From NCBI RefSeq assembly GCF_963576675.1, contig NC_088913.1, positions 25,375,001 through 25,439,000 on the forward strand: a stretch of 64,000 bases of DNA. The letters are read 5' to 3'. This document shows, piece after piece, positions 21,120 to 33,151 of the stretch (the first letter of the stretch is position 1; every line of letters begins with the position of its first letter). A program made the translations under genes and the position numbers. Origin of the DNA: Euphorbia lathyris. Taxonomy: Eukaryota > Streptophyta > Magnoliopsida > Malpighiales > Euphorbiaceae. The notes beneath the pieces are model-generated. The model was not told where the DNA came from. It worked only from the letters and a program-made list of their open reading frames with translations, and made no database searches.

Positions 21120-21275
21120 GAGTAATTTTAGAGTATTTCTGAAATAATACTTCCGACCAATCAATTCATGACATGTGTATATATTTTTTTCTTTCCACCA
21201 ATATTTATGTAGTGATATGCAAAACGATTTTGATTGGTCGGGAGTATTACTCCCGGGGTACTGTAAAAATTTCTC
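21120..21275. mobile_element. 156-bp MITE with about 44-bp TIRs
   Basis: The left end (GAGTAATTTTAGAGTATTTC...CCGACCAATCA) pairs with the right end (TGATTGGTCGGGAGTATTAC...TTTCTC) over about 44 bp. Non-coding. It lies about 90 bp from the Sirevirus insertion. Confidence 0.7.
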
Positions 21276-21363
21276 AATTAACTGGTGAAACTAAAACCCT
21301 GGTTAACTTCAGATATCTTCTTCTTCACGGTCTGAATTTCTTTTCGCTTGGACCTGTGTCTTT

Positions 21364-22809
21364 TGTTGGTCCCGTGTAATGTGATAGGATTAGTTCCAAG
21401 GGGGGATAGGAACTAATGTAACTTTTTCGTTTAATTATGCTGACTTAATTTAATTCTTTAAATAACTTCACTCAGTTTTGGTCAGCAAGGCTGAGCGTGA
21501 TGTAAGACAGCTTTAGTCAGACGCTGACTAGAACTGTTTCACTTGTGAGTTGGGAAATAACACTTAAGGTCAGCGTCCAACTCAGCACTCTGATTACTCA
21601 ACGTCGGCTTATACAAATTGTATACTGAGTAATTTAAGCAAGCAACACATACATATATATCAAGAGAAGGGTTAGAGATTACTCAGCAGTCTTATCCTGG
21701 TTCAGCCTCACCGCCTACGTCCAGTCCCCAGAATCCTTCCGGGCTTTTTCAATCCACTACTGAGCTCTTTAAAGGTAGAGCACAAACCGTTTACAAAGCA
21801 ATTGAGTATGCAAGAGTACCGTCCTCTATTCGTCTACTCAATCCTACTAAGCGCTATAACCGAACACTCAGATTTTCTCTACCGCTGAGTACTAAAACCG
21901 AGTACTCAGCTTCACTCTCTCAACCTTTACAATTGATACAAAATTTGTTCTCTCAAACGAAGAACACTTTAGATGAATACAAATTCACTCTAGACTTTTA
22001 CACAGAGATTGGATTTGGGTGTAAGAACTTCCTTTTTCTATTTAGACAGCTTCTATTTTGGATTTTCACTCTTGTGAAGATTTGCTTTTCTGTCTGTGCT
22101 TTTTTTTTTTGTATTTCGGCTAAGGATCCAAATGATGAACTTGTCCTTTTATAGCAATTTCTGAAGCTCCAATGATTTGAATTCAGACTTATCCGTTGAA
22201 TTCAAACGGTCTTCTTTCGCCATTGATAGGTCAGCGTTCAGTAATTGCAGGCCAATCCTGTCGTCTGAATTTAGCAGGCGACAGGCTTGCCAGTTTCGTC
22301 TTCTTGCGCCAAGTTTCGTCTTCTAGCGCCAGGTTTGTCTTCTTGCCAAACGCCAGTTGATCCATGCGTCTCGAAAAGGTCTCTTGGCATAATTCTGAGG
22401 CTTCTAAATTGGTGCAGTCCTTTGTCGGACTTTGTCTTCTAGTCAACGGATCATTGGTGCTGTTCTGACGAACACTCAGCTTGACTTAATTGACGTTGCC
22501 TTTAAGATCTCCTTTAACGGGGCTGAGTTATGTTCTACTCAGCTTCTTCGGTCAGCTTCATCTTCAAGCGTTTGTTCTGAAGAAGACTTTTCTTCTATGA
22601 TGCTGAGTTGTGTTCTACTCAGCTTCTGTGGCTCATGCTGACTTCGTTCTGTCTTAATTTTTATTTCTGTTCTCATTTATTAATACACTCAACATTGAAC
22701 AAACACATTAGTACAATTAAATCAAAGCACTTAAATTTAATTGTCTTAATCATGGGATTAACTTAAATAATTTTGTCAAATCAAAATCATGTGGAAAGGT
22801 GTTTCAACA
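21364..22809 (-). repeat. 3' LTR of the Sirevirus (left copy)
   Basis: 1446 bp, TGTTGG...CAACA, matching 31702-33151 along its length. The PPT lies immediately inside at 22810. Confidence 0.93.
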
Positions 22810-22829
22810 AACTCCCCCATTTTGATGTT
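22810..22829 (-). other. Polypurine tract of the Sirevirus
   Basis: On the minus strand AAAATGGGGGAGTT directly abuts the 3' LTR start. This is the expected position and composition of the primer for plus-strand cDNA synthesis. Confidence 0.85.
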
Positions 22830-23331
22830 GGCAAAAGTATTTAATTATGGAACTCAGCATTGAGATTCCCCATGATTGTTTACCTTTATTCTTCTGAAGT
22901 TACTCCCCCGTAAGGGTTGCATCTATTGACTTAAATTAACTCTAAACCTTCTAAGATTTAATCGAGTGAAATTAAGACATGCCTTTACTGACTTAGTTCA
23001 ATTCTAGACCTTCCAAGATCTAATTCAGATGAGCCTAGGTCAGTTTTCAGAAGTAGGTCAATGCTTGGAACATTTACTTTATTACTCAGTGTCGCATATA
23101 GGTATCAGAGTTGTATGCTGAGTATGTATTACTTGTATATTCCTTACGTTCACAAGATTTAATTTGTTGTTCAATGAATAGTTAAGCATGACAGATCAGC
23201 ATAATAAGTAAGCATCGCATATATAAAGTCAGTGCGGATAAAAGATGCATATAAATAATATTACTCAGCTTAACAAGAACATGCCATACAATATAAGTTA
23301 CAAGCAAAGACTATATAGACTATTGCTAGCA
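22830..23331. other. Sirevirus untranslated region
   Basis: Between the end of the envelope-position ORF and the PPT. No ORF of note. It contains repeated 'ctcag'-type words shared with the rest of the element. Confidence 0.5.
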
Positions 23332-26300
23332 CTATTTCTTGGGTTTGGTTTGGGCAGTTCGTTGTTGCTGAGTGTGGGTGCTCGGGTCAGCAGAAGTTGA
23401 ACCAGGCTTCTGCTGAGTTCCGACAGCTGGCTTAGATATCTCCTCCGTTTTCTGCTGAGTTCCAGCAGTTTGCTTTATTCGTTCTTTCTCCCCCATTTTG
23501 CCAGCATCATGAGATGGAGGAGAAGGAGCATAGAAGATCCCCTGTTGAACAGCACGAGTCAGTTTCGAGGAATACAGTTGGAGTTGACTCGTACTCTCTC
23601 TGAGACCTTAGAAGACCTGCATGCCATCGGCCATACTTGAAGCGGGGATTTTAATGTTGGCACTGAGCATACTGAGTAAATACTCTTGAGATTTCCCGAT
23701 CCAAGTAATCGATTCTGTCATCCGGGCATAGGATTGATGATACATCCTGAGCAGCGCAGTATCGTATGTCTGACGCTGAGCATTTGTGTGCCAAACTTGC
23801 GCAAGTATGGATTGCGTGCATTGTATAATCTCATTTGTCTTGACCTGGTCAGTGTCTATTTCCTCTTTGCTCAAGTTGAGTAGGCGAATGGCTTCACCAA
23901 TTTGTTCGATGGAGCACTAAGAAGAGGAGGAGATAAGGCCATGAGCTCTAGTCAGCTCAAAGGTCAGCTGGGAGAAGTGTTGGTTGACCTCAGCAGAGGT
24001 TGCATATGTTGAGTTCACAGCTGATAAGGTATTGAGTTGACCTTGGATGGAGTTCATATGGTTCACCATCATCAGCTGGAGTTCAGCCAGCTTCACTATT
24101 GACTCTTGCTTGGGCTGTTGAGATACAAAAGATGTCATGACACTCATCAAGTCTTTGAGACCCTTGATTTCGGTCAGAAGTTGAGTGACAGAGGATATTT
24201 GGGTTGGCTCAGCAGGAACAGGCCCAGCAGCATCGGCGTGAGTTTGATGAATATCCTGAAGTAGAGCTTGAGCTGAGTCGATGATTTTTCTTCCAGACTC
24301 AGAAGCATGCAGATAGGCATAGGAATCATCGATGTTGTGCTCAGGGGCCAGAATCTTGTCAGCATCGGATGGAGGAGGTGTTTGGTGCTGGGAAGTGGAG
24401 GTGTCAGCTTGATCAGTAGCTGCACTTGTATTCAGGTCAGCAGCAGGGGCTGACTGATTTTCTTTCTGCTTTGTAGGAGTGGAAAGAGGTTGATCAGCAG
24501 AGTTATTAACATGCTCAATGTCAGTCTGAAGTTGAGTAGATTTTGGAGGTTGAGGCAACTCAGAGCTGTCTTGAGCAGGAGTTTCCTTTGCTAACTCATT
24601 GGGTTGAGTAGCATGGACTTCGAGCACTTGCTCAGTGGAAGGATGAGCTGAAGTGTCGGCAGAAGTTGGACCTTTAGGGACCGTTGGGTCGGCGTGTTCC
24701 TCAGCTCGAGAAATAGAGGCTTGTTTTTCCTTGATTTGGTCCGGAGTTGGCTCAGTGACGTTGGTGAAGAACTGGAACTGAAGTCTGGTCAAGTCTGTGA
24801 TTGGATCTCTAAGCGGGGAGTCATCCAACAAATCGATGAGGTTGGGTTTTTGAGCTTTACGTTTGAAACGCTTGTCCGTACTGTCCTTAGGAGTTTTGGT
24901 TGGTGGAGAAGGATCAGCAGGAATAAACTCAAGAGACTCAAAGGAGGAGTTAAGGTCAGTATCAAGGCCTTCCACAACCTTGTCCTTCACTAGTGACTCA
25001 GCGGGATTCACAGCTTGCTCAGCATCAACTGGTTTACTTTGCTTAGCATGACCCATCACGTCAGCATGAGGCTGATCCTCAGTGTAGCCTTGTTCTTCCT
25101 CCTGACCAGAAGGAGTCTTCTCTAGATCAATTTCTTGACTCCGTACGAAGTGTGATTCCTTTGTAATCACGAAGTCAAGTGGGTCAGCTTCAATCAGCTT
25201 CAACCCTGAGGTTTTCTTCCTCTTCAGCGGCTGATCAGGGGTTTCCTCACTTTCTTCCTCATGCTCAACTTGCCTTTTCTGTTTCTCCGCTAACTTAGGT
25301 TCCTCTTGAGCTTGCTCAGCAAGAACAGCTTTCTAGATACAATCCTGAGTTTCCTCGGAGCTGTGTTAATGTCTTTGGAGGAGGATTGGCCAGCTTTCCT
25401 CTTTTTATCCTGCCTAGTGCTCTCAGCAGGTTCCCTTTCAACCACAACTTTCTTCCCTTTCTTGGTCAGCGCATCCTGTGCAGCTTCAACCATATTATCC
25501 CCTTCAACCATATTATCCCCTTCTATGTCTTCCTCAGCGGGTTCTTCATCAACCGTAGTCCCCTTTCCTTTCTTAGGTTTTATCGGTTGGTTGTAGGCTA
25601 AGCCGAACAGCACTGCGGCAGTGATTTCCGTACCCGAAATCTTAATTTCCTCTACCATGCTGACCTTGTGATCCTGCAGTATCTTTGTGATGAGAGAACC
25701 CATCCTGAGTGTCCCGGTACTGTGTTGGAAGGCACCGATGAGAAAAACGGGCATATTGAGCGGCTTGTAGTTCAGCATGTGCCAGATGAAGCACTGCTCA
25801 AAATTGGAAGCTGAGGAGGAGGCATTGATCTTGGGGAACAGAAAATTGGTCAGAATATAGTGGGTCATTTTCTGAGGCTGACCCATGCAGGTGCTGGCGA
25901 TTTCGCCTTTATGGTTCTTTGGTTTACAGAACTCAACAGGGTAATCAATAAGGGTGTAGTCGTTTGTGCACCTGAGTTCTGATCCTCTTGCCGCCAGCTT
26001 TAATAGTTTAGCAAGATAGGTCGGAGTGATGGTGATGTCCTTGTTTTTGACCTTGGTCACTAAGTGGTCAACATCATCTTCGGCAACCCTTAGATTTGCA
26101 TAAAATTCTCTTACGAACTGCGGGTAAGTGGTACCGGGGAGTTTGAAGAGTTCGGTCCAGCCATTTTTGGAGATCCATTCGCAGAAAGGTTTCTCAGCTT
26201 CTACGAATCCTTTGGAGAACCAATGGGAACAGAAGACTTTAAAATTTTTCACGCTTTTGTAGACTGGAAGGAATACCTTTTCCTAAGGTTGCTTGTCATT

Positions 26301-26462
26301 TTTCTCTTTCTTCTTTCTTGATGGAGTTGCTTGGTCAGCTTGAGAGTTTTTATGAGCCATGCTGACCTTAGGAGTAGATTGGTCATGCTGACCGTGGGTT
26401 TGTTCTTGAGACTCTGTGGAAGTCTCTGGATATTCCTGCTCAGCAGGAGATGGACGGCGCAT
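23332..26462 (-). pseudogene. Sirevirus envelope-position ORF, broken
   Basis: Downstream of RNase H, where Sireviruses carry a non-conserved env-like gene. Start ATG at 26462 (MRRPSPAEQEYPE). The first third (residues about 70-270) is a folded-looking region also found in many plant retroelement proteins (FCSHWFSKGF, FVREFYANLRV). The middle is highly charged and rich in P, Q, S, T and E. The last part is helical and polar, ending TAQTKPKK at TAG 23332-23334. Interruptions: TAG near 26284, a one-base frameshift near 25330, TAG 23917-23919 and TAA 23608-23610. A six-residue tandem duplication (GDNMVE twice) comes from an 18-bp repeat near 25484-25519. No obvious membrane fusion features were seen. 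Function unknown. Confidence 0.75.
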
Positions 26463-26759
26463 GGTTTCCTAATTATTATGCTTACGTCATCCTAAGTGGC
26501 TACTTAAATGCGCGTGCTAGCATTAATTGTGCAAGTGGCTTCACTCAGTATCTGGAATACTAAACGTTTTGAAGTTCTAAGTGCTCAGTTTTTCGTAGAA
26601 GGGATTTTAGCATGCTTAGTAACTCAGTTTATAGTAATCACTCAGTATGTATTTCTACTCAGCATAGGGTGATTTTATATCATTCATATTAGCTCAGCAT
26701 ATCATGCACTAATCACTCAGCATGTTATAATCACTCAACATTCATTTAGCATAGAAAAC
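26463..26759. other. Spacer between pol and the envelope-position ORF
   Basis: AT-rich spacer of the Sirevirus with many 'actcagcat' words. No ORF. Confidence 0.5.
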
Positions 26760-29700
26760 TTATTGAAGAGGATTAGACATACTAATAGTTTCCCATAGTA
26801 TGTTAAATTGCTCACGAGCCAGGGGCTTCGTAAAGATATCCGCAAGCTGTTCATCTGTTGGAACATAGGTCAGCTTGATCTCACCCTTGAGTACATGGTC
26901 TCTGATGAAGTGATGCCTAATGCTGACATGCTTCATCCTACTGTGTTGGATTGGATTTTTGGATAAGTCAATGGCACTCTTGTTGTCGCATTTGACTTCG
27001 ATTGTTTCTGTTTGTACTCCATAATCCTCCAGCTGTTGCTTAATCCATAGGACTTATGCCACACAGCTTCCAGCAGCAATGTACTCAGCTTCAGTTGTTG
27101 AGATGGCCACTGACGATTGCTTCTTATTGAACCAAGACACTAGACAGCTTCTAAGGAAGTGACATCCTCCTGAGGTGCTTTTACGCTCCAGCTTGTCTTG
27201 TCCATAGTCAGCGTCAGTGTATCCAATGAGTGTGAAGTCATTTGTGTTTGGATACCATAAACCTGCATTAACTGAGCTCTGCAAATATCTAAAAATTCTT
27301 TTTACAGCAATATAGTGAGATTCCCTGGGGTCAGCTTGATATCTTGCACGGTAACATACTGAGTACTGAATGTCTGGCCTACTAGCAGTTAGATAAATTA
27401 GAGAGCCAATCATACCTCGATATAACTTGCTGTATACTGACTTAACTTTCTCGTCAATGCAAAGCACAGTGTCAGTACCCATTGGAGTAGATATGGGCTT
27501 ACATTCTTCCATATCGAATTTCTTCAATATTTCTTTGGCATACTTAGACTGACTAATGAAGATGCCATTCTTCTCTTGCTTAATTTGAAGTCCAAGGAAG
27601 AAGTTGAGTTCACCCATCATTGACATCTCGAACTCAGTTTGCATCTGTTTACTAAATTTCTTGCACATGGATTCATTAGTAGCACCAAAGATAATATCGT
27701 CTACGTATATTTGTGCCAGCAGGGTATCTTTACCCTTTTTCTTAATGAATACGGTTGTGTCAGCTTTACCTCTGACATAGTTCCTGGTTAGCAGGAAACT
27801 GGTCAACCTTTCGTACCAAGTACGTGGTGTTTGTTTCAGGCCGTACAAGGCCTTTTTGAGTTTATTAACGTGGTTTGGAAATTTTAGATCTTCAAACCCT
27901 AGAGGCTGACTAACATATACCTCTTCGTTTATAACTCCATTAAGAAATGCACTCTTGACATCCATTTGGAATAGTTTAAAGTTCATGAAGCTAGCATCTG
28001 CCCATAATATTCTTATAGCCTCTAACCTAGCTACGGGTGCAGAGGTCTCACCATAGTCAATGCCTTCTTGCTGACTGTAGCCCTGAGCTACGAGTCTGGC
28101 TTTGTTCCTGACTATATTACCTTGTTCATCTAGCTTATTTCGAAAGACCCATTTAGTTCCTATGGTCTTTTGATTCCTAGGTTTTGGCACTAAATCCCAT
28201 ACCTCATTTCTCTTGAATTGATCAAGCTCTTCTTGCATCGCATTGATCCAGAATTTGTCGTGCTCAGCTTCGGTGAAGTTCTTTGGTTCATAGACTGAGA
28301 CGAACGCAACATTACTGAGATATCTCCTGAGTTGATTTCTGGTCATCAGGGTGTTCTCAGCAGCATCAAGAATGGACTTCTCTGAGTGTCCTCTTGGAAT
28401 TTTGATCTTTTTGGGCAGTGTTGAGTTTTTAGGAGCAGGTGTTTCAACAATCTATGCAGTTATAGATTGGTCAGCAAAGGTAGTTTCAGGTTCGTTTTTA
28501 CCTTTGGTCAGCCCGTGTGGTAATGACTCAGCGGCTCCATTTTGGTCAGCGGAAGTTGAGCATGGGTCATCTTCGGTAGGCTGACTTATCTTCCCTATAG
28601 GGTCAATTTCATCGAACTCAATATTAACAGACTCTTCTACGACCTGAGTTCGTTTATTGAACACCCTATATGCTTTACTGTTAGTTGAGTACCCTAGAAA
28701 GATCGCTTCGTCAGCTTTAGAGTCAAACTTGGCAAGGTTGTCTTTCATATTGAGTATAAAACATTTACAACCAAAGGCACGAAAATATCCAATGTTGGGT
28801 TTTCGTCCTTTCCAAAGTTCATAGGGGGTTTTCTTAAGTATAGGTCTAACTAAAGCCCTATTGAGTATATAGCATGCTGTGTTGACAGCTTCACCCCAGA
28901 AATACTTTGGAAGCCTATTCTCACTCAGCATTGTCCTAGCTATTTCGACTAAGGTTTTGTTCTTCCTCTCAACTACCCTATTTTGTTGAGGAGTTCTAGG
29001 AGAAGAAAAATTATGGTCAATGTCGCTGACTTCACAGAATTCATCAAACTGTTGGTTTTTGAATTCTCCGCCATTATCACTTCGGATGTGAGCTAATTTT
29101 AAGTCTTTGTCATTTTCAAGTTTCCTAATCAGTGTTGAAAACATCTCAAAGGCTTCATCCTTGTTACTCAGCAAGATGACCCAAGTATACCGAGAGAAAT
29201 CATCTACAATGACCAAGGAAAATCTCTTACCATCGAAGCTGAGTGGCTGGACTGGTCCGAAAAGATCCAAGTGTAGTAATTCCAATGGACGCTTGGTTGA
29301 GACAATATTTTTATTTTGAAAAGACTTTTTGGTTTGTTTACCTTGCTGACAAGCATTGCATAATTGATCTTTCTCAAATCTAAGTTTGGGCAAACCCTCA
29401 ACTAATTGCTTTCTTGCTAATTTGGCAAGGAGGTCCATGCTTACATGACCAAGTCTCCTATGCCATAGCCAGGGATTATCTTCCTTTGACACTAATCATA
29501 TATTTTTTGAAAACTTCTTTTTTAAACTCAGCATGAAGACATTGTCAACACGAGGGGCAGTTAAAATCAAATCATTTGTTTTTCCCTCGAGTATCCGACA
29601 CTCAGTGGCATCAAATACAACCTTTCTACCACTATCACACAGCTGAGTCACGCTTAACAGGTTATATTTGAGACCCCTGACTAGGGAGACTGACTCAATA

Positions 29701-30164
29701 GTAGGATTTCCTCTAATAGTACCTGATCCTACTATCTTACCCTTTTTATTGTCTCCAAAACTTACATTTCCACCTCGTTTATGCACAAGTGTGATGAACT
29801 GAGTTTCATCACCAGTCATATGCCTCGAGCATGCGCTGTCAATGTACCATAGCTTTGACTTCTCCGTGCACCTCAGGCTCACCTGTAATTTAAACTATTC
29901 ATCTTTAGGTACCCAATTCTTTTTGGGTCCTCGTTGGTTAGCATGAACAGGTGAAGCATCATATTTTATTTTGTGACGGCATACATTTATGGTGTGGCCA
30001 TCTTTACCACAATAGTCACAAAAAATTACCCTTTGAGGGTATTTCCTCTTTTGGTCAGCACGATGGTGCTGAGCATACCAACACACATTTATAGTGTGTC
30101 CTCTCTTTCCACAACAGTCACACTAACTGTTCTGCTGAGTGTACTGTCTATGCTGACTAGTACC
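26760..30164 (-). pseudogene. Sirevirus pol: protease, integrase, RT, RNase H
   Basis: In the same reading frame as gag throughout. In order: two zinc-knuckle motifs (CDCCGKRGHTINVC and CDYCGKDGHTINVC, about 30125-29995), aspartic protease (YIDSACSRHMTGD, with DSA rather than DSG), the GAG-pre-integrase HHCC module (LWHRRLGH ... CNACQQGK), the integrase core (LHLDLFG, SDNGGEF, VERKN for D, D, E), RT with YVDDIIFG near 27690, and RNase H (YTDADYG ... STTEAEY). The frame ends at TAA 26760-26762. In-frame stops at 30123-30125, 29895-29897, 29496-29498, 28452-28454 and 27054-27056 disable it. No indel is needed to keep the frame, so decay is by point mutation only. Confidence 0.9.
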
Positions 30165-31637
30165 TTAATACTCAGCATTTGGATAGAACCTTTTCTTAGC
30201 CGATGTACTCAGCTGGTTCTGTATAGATGTGATGTCCTTTCTCAGCTTCTTAGAGTCTGATTGGACTTCCGAGACAAACCGGTGTATGATTTTTAGATTT
30301 TCATCTTGCCTGGTGTTGTCTTGAAGCAGATGTCGGAGGTCACTCAGTTTTACCTCTTCAATCTCATCACATCGCCTGCTGAGTGCTTTTATTTTCTTAT
30401 TACACTTTTTGGTCAGTGTATAGAGATCACTCAGGGCATTAACCATTTCATTTCTGAGAAAAAGAAGAGATGTTACCTTATTGGAGTGTTCCTCTTGGTC
30501 AGATCCATCTGAGAGGTCAGCTTGCTCAGATCGGCAGTGGACAGCAGATTCGTCAGCCATGAAACATATGTTTGCTGACTCAGGGGCATCAGCTTCTGAT
30601 GAGGTTGACTCATCACTATCGCTCCATGTTTCCACCATTACTTTTCTGCTACCTTTCTTTTCTTTCTTCAGAGTGGGACAGCTTGATTTAATGTGCCCAG
30701 TTTGATGGCATTCAAAGTAAGTGACAGGCTTCGAGCTGTCCTTCTTGTGTCTGCTGTCGCTTGACTCGGCTTTGTATTTATCGCTTCTTCTGAATGGCCT
30801 TTTGCTGTTCTTGTCATTCTTTCTGAACAGCTTCTTCATCTTTCTGGTGAACATGGCCATCTCCTCATCATCTGATGAGTCAACTTCTGTTGAGTCAGCT
30901 TTCATGAAAAGAGATTTTTGCTTCTTGTCCTCTGACTTTTCTTTGGCTTCAAAATTATTCATGGAGATCTCATGGGTCAGCAGAGATCCTATGAGCTCAT
31001 CATATTTGTATGTGGTCAGGTCCTGAGCTTCTTCCACAGCTGTCTTCTTAGCTTGCCAGCTCTTGGGGAGACTTCTCAAGATTTTCTTCACCTGTTCTTC
31101 TTCTGTGAAGTTCTTGCCGAGTCTCTTAAGCTCATTGATGATGTTGGTGAACCTTGAGTTCATCTCAGAGATGTCTTCATTTTCATTCATCTTGAACAGC
31201 TCGTATAGTCTCATGTGTTGATTCACCTTGGACTCCTTGACCTTGCTAGTACCTTCATAGGTCACCTCTAGCTTTTTCCATATTTCCCGTGCTGACTCAC
31301 AACCTGAGATTTTATTGTACTCTGCAGCATCTAAAGCACAATGAAGCATATTAATAGTCGAAGCATTATTCTGTAATTTCTTAAGGTCATCTTCTGACCA
31401 CTCAGTCTCACTTTTAACAACTTTCTCATTGTTTACAATTTTGTAAGGAACAAACGGGCCATGGACTATTGCAAGCCATGCACTCATGTTTGTAGCCTGA
31501 ATAAAAATTTTCATCCTGTTCTTCCAAAATGTATAATTTGACCCGAAGAACAAGGGAGGCCGACTAATAGATAATCCCTCATAGAGTATCTGTGTTGTTT
31601 GATTTCCTGGAAGGAAACGAGTGCTGTTCTCAGCCAT
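30165..31637 (-). CDS. gag: Sirevirus gag polyprotein segment
   Basis: 490 aa, start ATG 31637 (MAENSTRFLPGNQTT). The N-terminal capsid-like region has the plant copia UBN2 pattern (FFGSNYTFWKNRMKIFIQ; MHRLYELF-like QHMRLYELFKMNENEDISEM). Then come a lysine-rich linker, one zinc knuckle (YFECHQTGHIKSSC) and a helical acidic C-terminus. The knuckle lacks its first cysteine: Tyr stands where CX2CX4HX4C requires Cys. The present end at TAA 30165-30167 is premature, since the frame continues into pol. It forms the particle and binds RNA in related elements. Confidence 0.88.
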   Translation of the reverse strand: MAENSTRFLPGNQTTQILYEGLSISRPPLFFGSNYTFWKNRMKIFIQATNMSAWLAIVHGPFVPYKIVNNEKVVKSETEWSEDDLKKLQNNASTINMLHCALDAAEYNKISGCESAREIWKKLEVTYEGTSKVKESKVNQHMRLYELFKMNENEDISEMNSRFTNIINELKRLGKNFTEEEQVKKILRSLPKSWQAKKTAVEEAQDLTTYKYDELIGSLLTHEISMNNFEAKEKSEDKKQKSLFMKADSTEVDSSDDEEMAMFTRKMKKLFRKNDKNSKRPFRRSDKYKAESSDSRHKKDSSKPVTYFECHQTGHIKSSCPTLKKEKKGSRKVMVETWSDSDESTSSEADAPESANICFMADESAVHCRSEQADLSDGSDQEEHSNKVTSLLFLRNEMVNALSDLYTLTKKCNKKIKALSRRCDEIEEVKLSDLRHLLQDNTRQDENLKIIHRFVSEVQSDSKKLRKDITSIQNQLSTSAKKRFYPNAEY

Positions 31638-31687
31638 TTACAGGGATCAGCTCAAGATAGTTTTATCTTTGAGTAGTGAGCTACTAA

Positions 31688-31699
31688 GCTCTAATACCA
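31688..31699 (-). other. Primer binding site of the Sirevirus
   Basis: Minus-strand TGGTATTAGAGC, two bases inside the 5' LTR. It differs by one base from TGGTATCAGAGC, the complement of the initiator tRNA-Met 3' end used by most plant copia elements. Confidence 0.88.
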
Positions 31700-31701
31700 C
31701 T

Positions 31702-33151
31702 TGTTGGTCCCGTGTAATGTGATAGGATTAGTTCCAAGGGGGGGGGGGTTAGGAACTAATGTAACTTTTTCGCTTAATTATGCCGACTTAATTTAATTCT
31801 TTAAATAACTTCACTCAGTTTTGGTCAGCAAGGTTGAGCGTGATGTAAGACAGCTTTAGTCAGACGCTGACTAGAACTGTTTCACTTGTGAGTTGGGAAA
31901 TAACACTTAAGGTCAGCATCTAACTCAGCACTCTGATTACTCAGCGTCGGCTTATACAAATTATATACTAAGTAATTTAAGCAAGCAACACATACATATA
32001 TATCAAGAGAAGGGTTAGAGATTACTCGGCAGTCTTATCCTGGTTCGGCCTCACCGCCTACGTCCAGTCCCCAGAATCCTTCCGGGCTTTTTCAATCCAC
32101 TATTGAGCTCTTTAAAGGTAGAGCACAAACCGTTTACAAAGCAATTGAGTATGCAAGAGTACCGTCCTCTATTCGTCTACTTAATCCTACTGAGCGCTAT
32201 AACCGAACACTCAGATTTTCTCTACCGCTGAGTACTAAAACCGAGTACTCAGCTTCACTCTCTCAACCTTTACAATTGATACAAAATTTGTTCTCTCAAA
32301 TGAAGAACACTTTAGATGAATACAAATTCACTCTAGACTTTTACACAGAGATTGGATTTGGGTGTAAGAACTTCCGCTTTCTATTTAGACAGCTTCTATT
32401 TTGGATTTTCACTCTTGTGAAGATTTGCTTTTCTGTCTGTGTTTTTTTTTTTTGTATTTCGGCTAAAGATCCAAGTGATGAACTTGTCCTTTTATAGCAA
32501 TTTCTGAAGCTCCAATGATTTGAATTCGGACTTATCCATTGAATTCAAATGGTCTTCTTTTGTCATTGATAGGTCAGCGTTCAGTAATTGCAGGCCAATC
32601 CTGTCGTCTGAATTTAGCAGGCGCCAAGCTTGCCAGTTTCGTCTTCTTGCGCCAGGTTTCGTCTTCTAGCGCCAGGTTTGTCTTCTTACCAAATGCTAGT
32701 TGATCCATGCGTCTCGAAAAGGTCTCTTGGCGTAATTCCGAGGCTTCTGAATTGGTGCAGACCTTTGTCGGACTTTGTCTTCTAGTCAACGGATCATTGG
32801 TGCTATTCTGACGAACACTCAGCTTGACTTAATTGACGTTGCCTTTAAGATCTCCTTTAACGGGGCTGAGTTATGTTCTACTCAGCTTCTTCGGTCAGCT
32901 TCGTCTTCAAGCGTTTGTTCTGAAGAAGACTTTTCTTCTATGATGCTGAGTTGTGTTCTACTCAGCTTCTGTGGCTCATGCTGACTTCGTTCTGTCTTAT
33001 TTTTATTTCTGTTCTTATTCATTAATATACTCAACATTGAACAAACACATTAGTACAATTAAATCAAAGCACTTAAATTTAATTATCTTAATCATGGGAT
33101 TAACTTAAATAATTTTGTCAAATCAAAATCATGTGGAAAGGTGTTTCAACA
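31702..33151 (-). repeat. 5' LTR of the Sirevirus (right copy)
   Basis: 1450 bp, TGTTGG...CAACA. It differs from the left LTR mostly by transitions and by a longer G run near 31738 (about twelve G). The promoter for minus-strand transcription should lie here. Confidence 0.93.

Larger units (their letters stand above)
21364..33151 (-). mobile_element. Complete Sirevirus-type Ty1/copia retrotransposon, 11.8 kb
   Basis: Two LTRs in the same orientation (21364-22809 and 31702-33151) start TGTTGG and end CAACA. The element is flanked by a perfect 5-bp target duplication TCTTT at 21359-21363 and 33152-33156. In minus-strand order: 5' LTR (right), PBS, gag, protease, integrase, RT, RNase H, an envelope-position ORF, PPT, 3' LTR (left). 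Integrase before RT marks Ty1/copia. The extra ORF after RNase H, long LTRs and gag with zinc knuckles point to the Sirevirus/Maximus lineage. The coding frames carry several stops and one frameshift, so it is not autonomous now. The LTRs differ at about 40 sites by hand count (about 97% identity), nearly all transitions. It landed at the edge of an older copia element. Confidence 0.93.

Noticed and set aside
21933..22641. Short frames repeated at 32276-32984
   Set aside because: Both sets are in the two LTRs; they are duplicated because the LTRs are, not because of coding function.
31735..31750. Run of about twelve G in the right LTR as a possible quadruplex
   Set aside because: A single homopolymer without four separated G tracts, and length may be a sequencing artefact.
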